DNA of 7,755 bases from an uncultured Burkholderiales bacterium (GTDB lineage: Bacteria; Pseudomonadota; Gammaproteobacteria; Burkholderiales; Burkholderiaceae_C). A model generated the notes under the pieces. That model saw only the letters and a program-made list of their open reading frames with translations. It did no database searches and had not been told where the DNA came from. The stretch is from assembly GCA_903871865.1 (NCBI GenBank), contig CAIQIL010000029.1:1-7755 (forward strand), read 5' to 3'. Every line of letters begins with the position of its first letter. Position 1 is the stretch's first letter. The position numbers and the translations under genes are program-made. Below, piece by piece: positions 1 through 5,666 of this stretch.

Positions 1-530
1 ACCCCGCCATCCAGGAAGCGGCCCTCGACGAGGTGCTGGCCCGCATCGAGCGCGCCCACCACGGTCTCAACCAGGTCACTGGCAAAGCGGGCCACACCCT
101 GTCCACGAACGATTGGCTGATGGGCATCCGCAGCCGCATCAGCATCCCGGGCGGCACCTGCGAATTCGACCTGCCCTCCTACTACGCCTGGCAGCACGAA
201 CCCGCAGCCAAGCGCCAGCAGGACTTGCAGCAGTGGGTGGGCACGCTGGCGCCGTTCGCCGAAGCCGTCAAGCTGGTGCTGGGCCTGCTGCGCGACACGG
301 GCCAGCCGCACATGGTGGCTGCACCGTGCGGCCAGTACCAGCAGAACCTGAAAGATTCGCGCAGCTACCACCTGCTGCGCCTGCGCATCGACCCGGCCCT
401 GGGGCTGGTGCCCGAAATCAGCGCCAACCGCCTGATGGTGTCCATCCGCCTGATGCGCCCCGACGCCGAGGGCAAACTCAAGATCGCCTCGGACACCGAC
501 GCCAGCTTCGAGCTGACGCTGTGCGCTTGA
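1..530 (+). CDS. zapD: Cell division protein ZapD, 5' truncated
   Basis: ZapD binds the C-terminal tail of FtsZ in the cytoplasm and bundles protofilaments, stabilising the division ring. The reading frame is already open at base 3 and continues to a TGA at 528-530, giving 175 visible residues. E. coli ZapD is about 247 residues, so roughly the first 70 lie outside the window. The GTG at 33 is an internal valine, not a start. Recognition rests on the conserved C-terminal half: GHTLSTNDWLMGIRSRI, the GGTCEFDLPSY segment, SGQ/TGQPHMVAAP with GQYQQNL, and the beta-rich ending with PEISANRLMVSIRLM. Helices come first and the beta domain last, as in the family. yacG follows 38 bases later, the standard coaE-zapD-yacG arrangement, so coaE is expected just upstream. 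Identification is from remembered family motifs and gene order, and is firm. Confidence 0.93.
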   Translation, partial: PAIQEAALDEVLARIERAHHGLNQVTGKAGHTLSTNDWLMGIRSRISIPGGTCEFDLPSYYAWQHEPAAKRQQDLQQWVGTLAPFAEAVKLVLGLLRDTGQPHMVAAPCGQYQQNLKDSRSYHLLRLRIDPALGLVPEISANRLMVSIRLMRPDAEGKLKIASDTDASFELTLCA

Positions 531-568
531 CCATCGCGTGACCCTCGCCTGATCCTTGCCTGATCACC

Positions 569-790
569 ATGTCGTCTCCCGAACCCCAAGGCGCCACTGG
601 CGCGCCCCAAGGCCTCCAGGTGCGTTGCCCGTCCTGCGGCGTCATGCACACCTACAGCACCGACAACCCCTACCGCCCGTTTTGCGGCAAGGGCTGCAAG
701 GCCATCGACCTGGGTGCCTGGGCCAGTGAGAGCTACCGCGTCGAGGCCAAGCCCACGACGGAAGACCTCCTCGACGATCCGGGGACATGA
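569..790 (+). CDS. yacG: DNA gyrase inhibitor YacG, zinc-finger protein
   Basis: YacG is a small cytoplasmic zinc protein that, in E. coli, binds the GyrB C-terminal region and blocks gyrase from binding DNA. This 73-residue protein has the full family signature: C20-P-S-C23 and C39-x3-C43 as zinc ligands, with PYRPFCGKGC then IDLGAWASESYR, closely matching the E. coli PFRPFCSKRC...IDLGEWA block. The acidic tail (EDLLDDPGT) is also typical. The N-terminal extension before the first Cys (19 residues, Pro/Gly/Ala rich) is longer than in E. coli. The ATG at 569 has no clear Shine-Dalgarno sequence; the gene probably relies on coupling to zapD, 38 bases upstream. The alternative in-frame ATG at M26 would cut off the first zinc-ligand pair, so it is rejected. 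Confidence 0.93.
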   Translation: MSSPEPQGATGAPQGLQVRCPSCGVMHTYSTDNPYRPFCGKGCKAIDLGAWASESYRVEAKPTTEDLLDDPGT

Positions 791-821
791 CGCGCAGCAC
801 CCCTTTTTGACGCCGGCGCGC

Positions 822-838
822 CCTGCCCATCGGGCGGG
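822..838. other. GC-rich hairpin between yacG and rubredoxin
   Basis: CCTGCCC (822-828) pairs with GGGCGGG (832-838), seven pairs including one G-U wobble, around an ATC loop. A short T-run (804-808) lies upstream, and there is no U-tract downstream on the plus strand. It may slow or end yacG transcription or shape the rubredoxin leader. With a 3-base loop and high local GC it could also be chance. Confidence 0.3.
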
Positions 839-845
839 TGTGCCT

Positions 846-851
846 CAGAAT
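846..851 (+). promoter_or_regulatory. Weak candidate -10 element for the rubredoxin operon
   Basis: CAGAAT matches TATAAT at 4 of 6 positions and lies 23 bases before the rubredoxin ATG, within the 84-base gap after yacG. A TTGACG (807-812; 5 of 6 to TTGACA) is upstream, but the spacing of 33 bases is too long for the two to form one sigma70 promoter. A promoter is plausible because the function changes here, but the sequence evidence is thin. Confidence 0.22.
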
Positions 852-874
852 CCACCCCCGTTTTGGAAGAAACC

Positions 875-1039
875 ATGAAGACTTATCAATGCGTTGTGTG
901 CGGCTTTGTGTATGACGAAGCCAAGGGCCACCCGGAAGACGGCATCGCGCCAGGCACCAAGTGGGAAGATGTGCCCGCTGGCTGGGAATGCCCGGACTGC
1001 GGCGTCGGCAAAGCCGACTTCGAAATGATCGAAATCTGA
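875..1039 (+). CDS. Rubredoxin
   Basis: This is a 54-residue rubredoxin, a cytoplasmic one-electron carrier with a single iron held by four cysteines. The two iron knuckles are complete: C6-V-V-C9-G and C39-P-D-C42-G. Between them lie the usual FVYD (11-14), [13 protein letters not shown] (22-34) and W37 aromatic core residues. Length is normal for the family (50-55). GGAAGA at 865-870 is a good ribosome-binding site 4 bases before the ATG. The flavoprotein reductase gene starts 16 bases after the stop, so the two are almost surely one operon, and the reductase is the obvious electron donor. The final acceptor is not encoded here: alkane hydroxylase, an oxidative-stress reductase and cytochrome assembly partners are all known for rubredoxins. 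It should not be taken as proof of alkane use. Confidence 0.96.
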   Translation: MKTYQCVVCGFVYDEAKGHPEDGIAPGTKWEDVPAGWECPDCGVGKADFEMIEI

Positions 1040-1055
1040 GCTTGGAGCACAGCGC

Positions 1056-2243
1056 ATGAGTGAAGCTGTCGTGATCGTCGGCGCCGGCCTGGCGGGCTAC
1101 AACGTGGCGCGCGAACTGCGCAAGGCCGATGCGGCCGTGCCCATCGTGCTGGTCAGCCGGGACCACGCCGGCTTCTACTCCAAGCCCATGCTGTCCAACG
1201 CCCTGGCCAGCAAGAAGACACCCGCCACGCTGGTGATGAAATCGGCCGAGAAGATGGCCGAGGAAGTCCAGCTGCGGGTGCTCGCCAACACGTCGGTCAC
1301 GGCGCTGGACACCACCGCGCGCACGCTGACGCTGTCCAGCGGCGAGGTGCTGCCCTACCGCGACCTGGTGCTGGCACTCGGCGCCGACCCCATCCGAATC
1401 CCCCTGCAAGGCGATGCAGCCGACACCGTCGTGTCGGTCAACGACCTCGGTGATTTCGCCCGCTTTGCCGAGCTGCTGGACACCGCCGCGGGCGGCCAAC
1501 CCGTCAGGCGCGTGGCCATCCTGGGCGCCGGCCTGATCGGCTGCGAATTCGCCAACGACTTGCTGCACCGCGCCATCCAGCCCACCGTGCTGGACCTGGC
1601 CGAGCGCGCCCTGCCCCGCCTGCTGCCCCCTGAGGCCAGTGCCCGCCTGCAAGCCAAACTGCAGGAAGGCGGCGCGAGCTTCCGCTTCGGTGTGGGCGCC
1701 GTGGCGGTGAACCGCGCGCCGAATGGCCAGGGCCTGGTCGTGACGCTGTCCGACGGCAGCACGCTGGACACCGACTTGGTGCTCTCGGCCATCGGCCTGA
1801 AGCCGCGCACGCAACTGGCGGCCGACGCCGGCATCGCCGTGGGCCGTGGTGTGCAGGTCAACCGCGAGTTGGTGTCGAGCGTGCCACACGTCCATGCCAT
1901 CGGCGATTGCGCCGAGGTGGCCGGCCACTTGCTGCCCTATGTGCTGCCCCTGATGGCACAGGCCCGTGCCCTGGCCGCCACGCTGGCAGGCAAGCCCACG
2001 CCCGTGAGCTACCCGGCCATGCCCGTCGTCGTGAAGACGCCGGCTTGGCCCACCGTGGTCTGCCCGCCACCCGCCGAGGCCCAGGGCCAATGGCAGGTCA
2101 GCGACACCGACGAAGCCGTGGAAGCGCGCTTCGTGGGCACCGCCGCCGATGGCAGCGAGCTGCTGCTGGGTTTTGCCTTGCAAGGCAAGGCCGTGTCACA
2201 GCGTCAGGCCCTGGCCGCGCAGGTGCCGGCCCTGCTGGCCTGA
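1056..2243 (+). CDS. rubB: FAD-dependent rubredoxin:NAD(P)H reductase
   Basis: The 395-residue flavoprotein should pass electrons from NAD(P)H through FAD to the rubredoxin encoded just upstream. The N-terminal FAD-binding Rossmann motif is VIVGAGLAG (G9, G11, G14). A second nucleotide-binding motif, AILGAGLIGCEFAND (G157, G159, G162), binds NAD(P)H. The second FAD contact VHAIGDCAEV (279-288, D284) follows, then a C-terminal domain of about 90 residues. YSKPMLSNAL (41-50) matches the rubredoxin-reductase subgroup, and there is no CxxxxC redox disulphide, so it belongs with the AlkT/RubB/NorW-like enzymes and not thioredoxin or glutathione reductases. GGAG (1044-1047) sits 8 bases before the ATG. 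The 3' end faces dciA with 24 bases between stops and no evident terminator. The symbol is by analogy with Acinetobacter and Pseudomonas rubB; a related ferredoxin or nitric-oxide rubredoxin reductase role is the main alternative. Confidence 0.85.
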   Translation: MSEAVVIVGAGLAGYNVARELRKADAAVPIVLVSRDHAGFYSKPMLSNALASKKTPATLVMKSAEKMAEEVQLRVLANTSVTALDTTARTLTLSSGEVLPYRDLVLALGADPIRIPLQGDAADTVVSVNDLGDFARFAELLDTAAGGQPVRRVAILGAGLIGCEFANDLLHRAIQPTVLDLAERALPRLLPPEASARLQAKLQEGGASFRFGVGAVAVNRAPNGQGLVVTLSDGSTLDTDLVLSAIGLKPRTQLAADAGIAVGRGVQVNRELVSSVPHVHAIGDCAEVAGHLLPYVLPLMAQARALAATLAGKPTPVSYPAMPVVVKTPAWPTVVCPPPAEAQGQWQVSDTDEAVEARFVGTAADGSELLLGFALQGKAVSQRQALAAQVPALLA

Positions 2244-2267
2244 GCACCACATCCCAGCGCCAAGGCC

Positions 2268-2642
2268 TCAGCCCGACTGGCTTTGGACCTTGACGCGGAT
2301 TGCGGTAACCTTGAGCCCGCTGTCGGCCAAAGCCATTGCCAGGCGAGGCTGAAGCTGGCGCAATTTGGCCGACACGGCCGCATTGGCCGCCAGCAAGGTC
2401 CAACCTTCTTCGTCCAATGGGCCCGCTTTGACGTGCGCTGCCAGCGCAGGCGGCAGGCAGCGCTTGACCGCCGCCAGGCAGGCCTGTGAGGCCTGCAAGC
2501 GTTGCAGCAGGCCCGCCAGTGGCGCGGCACGGTCGAGGGCCCGCGCCAGCGGGGGCACATCGGGCACCATCGGCCGCAAGGTGGCCGTGGGCGCGATGTA
2601 GATGTGGCGGCGATCAGGCCGCGGTGGGTCGCTGGCGCTCAT
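2268..2642 (-). CDS. dciA: DciA-type DnaB helicase loader (DUF721)
   Basis: A 124-residue basic, helix-rich protein of the DUF721 family. DciA is the ancestral bacterial loader of the replicative helicase DnaB, used by species that lack DnaC. The family core here runs from about residue 27 (PPLARALDRAAPLAGLLQRL) through the LPPALAAHVKAG segment to LTAANAAVSAKLRQLQP-like text at 82-98 and a final beta strand with LKVTAIRVKV. The gene's place, divergent from an M23 peptidase and near secA, is what I remember for betaproteobacteria. The ATG at 2642 is the likely start; an ATG at residue 25 would still keep the core, and neither has a strong Shine-Dalgarno. The first 25 residues are proline- and arginine-rich and probably disordered. 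Sequence conservation in this family is low, so context carries part of the assignment. Confidence 0.82.
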   Translation of the reverse strand: MSASDPPRPDRRHIYIAPTATLRPMVPDVPPLARALDRAAPLAGLLQRLQASQACLAAVKRCLPPALAAHVKAGPLDEEGWTLLAANAAVSAKLRQLQPRLAMALADSGLKVTAIRVKVQSQSG

Positions 2643-2656
2643 GGTGTCATTTCAGC

Positions 2657-2661
2657 AAGGA
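2657..2661 (+). promoter_or_regulatory. Ribosome-binding site setting the M23 peptidase start
   Basis: AAGGA lies 8 bases before the ATG at 2670. It decides the start: the same frame stays open back to about 2502, but that extension runs antisense through dciA, has no comparable site and would bury the membrane anchor behind an Arg/Gly-rich tail. Confidence 0.75.
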
Positions 2662-2669
2662 CGAGCTGC

Positions 2670-3659
2670 ATGCAGATTCTCATCACGACCAGCGTGCTGT
2701 CCAAGCCCAGGGTCGTGCAATTCACCCCCTGGCGCTTGGCCCTGGCCCTGTTGGCCCTCACCCTGCCGCTCATGGTGGTGAGCCTGTTGTTGTACCACGC
2801 GCTGCTGCTCAAGGCCGCGCACGAGCACTGGCCCATCATCTCGGAAGCGGTGCGCTTCGTGGAGCGGCAGGAGCTGGCCCAGCGCGACCGCTACATGCGC
2901 GAAAACCTCGACGCCATGGCTGTGAAGGTGGGCGAAATGCAGGCCCGCATGATGCGACTGGAAGCGGTCAGCGAGCGGGTGGCCGGCATGGCCGGCCTCA
3001 AGCCGGACGAGCTCAAGAAGATCGAGGCCGAAACAGGCGCGGCCGCGGGTGGCCCGCTGGTGAGCATGGCCGATGCCGCCCGCGATGAGCGCCGCACGTC
3101 CAACCAGCTGCTGCAGGATCTGAACACCCAGATGGACAGCCTGCAGAACCTGGGTGACCGCCACGGCGATGTGCTCACCCTGATCGAATCCCACCTGTTC
3201 GAGAAGCGCCTGGACGCCCTGATGGTGCCCAGCATCGCCCCTGTCGATGGCCCGGTGGGCTCGGGCTTCGGTTTCCGCGCCGACCCCTTCACGCACCGTG
3301 CGGCCTTGCACACCGGCCTGGACTTCCCCGCCGAACCTGGCACCCCCATCCTGGCCGCGGCTGGCGGTGTTGTGCTGTCGGCCGAAACACATCCGCAGTA
3401 CGGCCTGCTGGTCGAGCTGGACCATGGCAACGGCCTGGTGACGCGCTACGCCCACACGTCGAAGATGCTGGTCAAGCCGGGCGACCTGGTCAAGCGCGGG
3501 CAGGCCATCGCGGCAGTGGGCAACACCGGGCGCTCCACCGGCCCGCACCTGCACTTCGAGGTGCTGGTGGAGGGCGTGCAGCAAAACCCCGCGCGCTTCC
3601 TGAACGCGGCACTCGCGGCACCGGCTTCACAAAAGAGCAACGCACGTGCGTTAAATTGA
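2670..3659 (+). CDS. Membrane-anchored M23 (LytM-type) peptidase
   Basis: The 329-residue protein should be held in the inner membrane by one N-terminal segment (about 22-46) with its catalytic domain in the periplasm, where it cuts or senses peptidoglycan cross-bridges. A charged helical stretch (about 60-180) is likely coiled coil. The C-terminal M23 domain (about 198-315) has a full active site: H214 and D218 in HTGLD and H295 in HLHFE as zinc ligands, with H262 (RYAH) and H293 as catalytic histidines. GNTGRSTGPHLHFEV is the family hallmark. Because no key residue is missing it is probably an active endopeptidase and not an EnvC/NlpD-type amidase activator. It is divergent from dciA; 27 bases separate the start codons, so its promoter must overlap the dciA 5' end. 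The last codons contain a palindrome that probably serves the next operon. Confidence 0.92.
   Translation: MQILITTSVLSKPRVVQFTPWRLALALLALTLPLMVVSLLLYHALLLKAAHEHWPIISEAVRFVERQELAQRDRYMRENLDAMAVKVGEMQARMMRLEAVSERVAGMAGLKPDELKKIEAETGAAAGGPLVSMADAARDERRTSNQLLQDLNTQMDSLQNLGDRHGDVLTLIESHLFEKRLDALMVPSIAPVDGPVGSGFGFRADPFTHRAALHTGLDFPAEPGTPILAAAGGVVLSAETHPQYGLLVELDHGNGLVTRYAHTSKMLVKPGDLVKRGQAIAAVGNTGRSTGPHLHFEVLVEGVQQNPARFLNAALAAPASQKSNARALN
3626..3656 (+). promoter_or_regulatory. Candidate sigma70 promoter of the metal-uptake block
   Basis: TTCACA (3626-3631; 5 of 6 to TTGACA) and TTAAAT (3651-3656; 4 of 6 to TATAAT) are separated by 19 bases, slightly long. This lies in the last codons of the M23 gene, in an otherwise GC-rich region. 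Transcription would start near 3663, giving an mRNA with almost no leader before the ATG at 3664. The perfect palindrome at 3639-3652 fills the spacer, which suits a repressor-controlled promoter. Confidence 0.45.
3639..3652. promoter_or_regulatory. Perfect 14-bp palindrome, candidate operator
   Basis: AACGCACGTGCGTT reads the same on both strands with no spacer, so it is poorly suited to form an RNA hairpin and well suited to bind a protein dimer. It lies between the candidate -35 and -10 boxes and ends 11 bases before the start of the first gene of the metal-uptake block. Zinc uptake operons are normally repressed by Zur, a Fur-family dimer, which makes Zur the first guess; I cannot confirm that the sequence matches a betaproteobacterial Zur box. 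Confidence 0.5.
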
Positions 3660-3663
3660 CACG

Positions 3664-4005
3664 ATGTTGTTCCAAGGCATGCGCTCATGGCTGTCGCGAC
3701 GCGGTGCATCCGGTGCCCGCGTCTGGCTGCTGCATGCCCTGGCCGCGCTGGTGCTGCTCACGCAGCAAGCCGGTGTGCTGCACAGCATCCAGCACGAGCG
3801 GCGCGACGAGGGCGTGGCCGCCCACAGCGTCTGCAAAATCTGCCTGGCCTTCCACGCGGCCGACCACACGGTCGCCACGCAGCCCACCACCTGGGTGGGC
3901 GCGCAGGCCGATCACCTCCTTTCGGAACACCGCGGGCAAGCGCAATGCGCGACCGGGGTCTCTGCGGGCTTCCAGCCCCGTGCACCGCCGCACGGCCTGA
4001 GCTGA
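3664..4005 (+). CDS. Small Cys/His-rich exported protein, unknown function
   Basis: The 113-residue product is not a protein I can name. A positively charged start (R7, R12, R13, R19) and a hydrophobic run at about 20-38 (VWLLHALAALVLLTQQAGV) form a signal peptide or membrane anchor. The remainder is rich in potential metal ligands: H40, H44, H54, C57-K-I-C60, H64, H68, H84, H89 and C95, with the cluster H54-xx-CKIC-xxx-H64-xxx-H68 standing out. It resembles the short secreted proteins with a CxxC and scattered His (DUF2946-like) that often lead metal-uptake operons, but this is inference. It starts just after the M23 stop and precedes the outer-membrane barrel gene. The ATG at 3664 has no Shine-Dalgarno; the ATG at 3679 is the alternative. 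A leaderless mRNA would explain the first. Confidence 0.72.
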   Translation: MLFQGMRSWLSRRGASGARVWLLHALAALVLLTQQAGVLHSIQHERRDEGVAAHSVCKICLAFHAADHTVATQPTTWVGAQADHLLSEHRGQAQCATGVSAGFQPRAPPHGLS

Positions 4006-4112
4006 GACAACCGCTGTGAGCACGCTGCGTGGCGCGATGCGCCTGCAGCCCCCGTGCTCGCCCTGCTGACCTGGCCCCCTCCTGCCTGCCGCCGCTGCCC
4101 CACACGGGCTGA

Positions 4113-4134
4113 GGCGCGCGTGGCATGGCGCGCC
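4113..4134 (+). other. Strong GC hairpin before the barrel gene
   Basis: GGCGCGC (4113-4119) and GCGCGCC (4128-4134) are perfect complements around an 8-base loop. It lies in the 154-base gap between the small Cys/His gene and the barrel gene, ending 25 bases before the ATG at 4160. There is no U-tract, so a classical terminator is unlikely. It could be a processing or stability element that sets different levels for the two genes. The rest of the gap shows no clear promoter. Confidence 0.45.
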
Positions 4135-4159
4135 AGCGCCCACCCCGAAAGTTTCCCGA

Positions 4160-5644
4160 ATGTCCTTCCTCCGACACCCCACCCGGCTGGCGCTCGCCAC
4201 CGGCTTGCTGCTGAGCGCCACGGCACACGCCCAGGGCAAAGCGCCCACGCTGGACGCCAACGGCCTGCAGCAACTCCGCCAGCAAATCGACGAACTCAAG
4301 CGCAGCTACGACAGCCGCATCCAGGCCCTGGAGGCCCAGTTGCAGCAAGCCCAGCAGCAGCTCACGCAACAAGCCGCGCAGCAGCAAAGCACCGCGGCGG
4401 CCGTGGCCGCGGTCACGGCGGCGCCTGCTGGGCCCAACACTGCCACTGCCACCACTGCCGCCAATGTCTCCACAAGCGACACCGCCATCGCCGCAGACAG
4501 CGCAGGGGCGGCCTCGGGTGGCAGCAACCGGTTCAACCCGGACGTCGCGCTCATCCTCACGGGTGGCTACGCCGGCCTGTCCAAGAGCCCCGACACCTGG
4601 CAGCTGAGTGGCTTCCTGCCCAGCGGTGGCGAGGTGGGCCCTGGCAAGCGCGGCTTCAGCCTGGGCGAGTCGGAGCTGACGCTCAGCGCCAACATCGACC
4701 ACCTGTTCTACGGTGCCGTCACCCTGGCCGTGTCCGGCGAAGACACCATCTCGGCCGAAGAGGCCTTCGTGCAGACCACCGCGCTGCCGGCCGGCCTCAA
4801 GCTCAAAGCGGGCCGCTTCTACGCTGGCCTGGGCTACCTCAACGAGCAACACGCCCACACCTGGGATTTCGTGGACGCGCCCCTGGCCTACCAGGCCTTC
4901 TTCGGCGGCCAGTTCAAGCAAGAAGGCGTGCAGGCGCGCTGGGTGCTGCCGCTGGAGCGCTACGTGGAGCTGGGACTGGAGCTGGGCAACGGCCACGGTT
5001 TCCCCGGCAGCGAGCGTGACCGCAACGGCGCCGGCGCCACCCTGCTGACGGCCCGCACGGGCGGCGACATCGGCTTCAGCCACAGCTGGCGCGCAGGCGC
5101 GTCCTGGCTGCAGACCCGCGCCGATGGCCGCGCATGGACCAGCACCGATCCGCGCGACGACACCACCACGTACACCTTCAGCGGTCGCAGCCGCATCTGG
5201 GCGCTGGACGGCGTCTGGAAGTGGGCGCCCAATGGCAACGGCCGGGTCACCAACTTCAAGCTGCAAGGCGAGTACTTCCGCCGCACCGAGAGCGGCCAGG
5301 TCGCGTTCGACACCGCCAGCCTCAACAGCATCGACGGCTACCGCTCGGCGCAATCCGGCTGGTACCTGCAAGGCGTCTACCAGTTCATGCCGCAATGGCG
5401 CGTGGGCCTGCGCCATGACCGCCTGGACAGCGGCCGCAGCGACTTTGGCGCCAACGCCCTGAACCTGGCCCTGCCCTCGTACCAGCCCCAGCGCGACACC
5501 TGGATGGTGGACTGGTCGCCCAGCGAGTACAGCCGCTGGCGCCTGCAACTCAGCGACGACCGCGCCCGCCAAGGCGTGACCGACCACCAGATCTTCCTGC
5601 AATACCAGATGAGCCTGGGCGCCCACGGCGCGCACAGCTACTGA
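4160..5644 (+). CDS. Outer-membrane beta-barrel (porin-like), metal-uptake operon
   Basis: This 494-residue protein is predicted to be exported and inserted in the outer membrane. A signal peptide ends near AHA-QG (residues 22-26). Residues 33-75 are Gln/Leu-rich heptads (coiled coil), as in trimeric porins such as ScrY or OprP; 77-122 is an Ala/Thr/Ser linker; 123-494 has alternating aromatic strands typical of a barrel. Landmarks are RGFSLGESELTLSANIDHLF (164-183), GYLNEQHAHTWDFVD (225-239), WKWAPNGNG and the C-terminus MSLGAHGAHSY, which ends in an aromatic residue as BAM substrates do. I recall these motifs from uncharacterised proteins beside zinc ABC transporters, but know of no tested function. 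No TonB box or plug domain is seen, so passive or facilitated metal passage is inferred. A GAAAG at 4147-4151 may serve as ribosome-binding site. The ZnuA-type gene follows after 22 bases. Confidence 0.82.
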   Translation: MSFLRHPTRLALATGLLLSATAHAQGKAPTLDANGLQQLRQQIDELKRSYDSRIQALEAQLQQAQQQLTQQAAQQQSTAAAVAAVTAAPAGPNTATATTAANVSTSDTAIAADSAGAASGGSNRFNPDVALILTGGYAGLSKSPDTWQLSGFLPSGGEVGPGKRGFSLGESELTLSANIDHLFYGAVTLAVSGEDTISAEEAFVQTTALPAGLKLKAGRFYAGLGYLNEQHAHTWDFVDAPLAYQAFFGGQFKQEGVQARWVLPLERYVELGLELGNGHGFPGSERDRNGAGATLLTARTGGDIGFSHSWRAGASWLQTRADGRAWTSTDPRDDTTTYTFSGRSRIWALDGVWKWAPNGNGRVTNFKLQGEYFRRTESGQVAFDTASLNSIDGYRSAQSGWYLQGVYQFMPQWRVGLRHDRLDSGRSDFGANALNLALPSYQPQRDTWMVDWSPSEYSRWRLQLSDDRARQGVTDHQIFLQYQMSLGAHGAHSY

Positions 5645-5666
5645 GCGCACACGAAGGACACACACC

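Noticed and set aside
807..851. TTGACG plus CAGAAT as one sigma70 promoter
   Set aside because: The spacing between the two boxes is 33 bases, far from the usual 16-18.
642..2183. A 513-residue minus-strand open frame over yacG, rubredoxin and the reductase
   Set aside because: It lies antisense to three well-recognised proteins, has His/Gln/Gly-biased composition typical of the reverse frame of GC-rich genes, and no domain is recognisable.
2502..2669. A longer N-terminus for the M23 peptidase
   Set aside because: The extension is antisense to dciA, is Arg/Gly-rich and has no ribosome-binding site, while the ATG at 2670 has AAGGA at good spacing and leads directly into the membrane anchor.
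4321..4420. CAG/GCA-rich repetitive stretch as a DNA repeat element
   Set aside because: It encodes the Gln/Ala heptads of the barrel protein's coiled coil; codons vary and there is no exact tandem unit.
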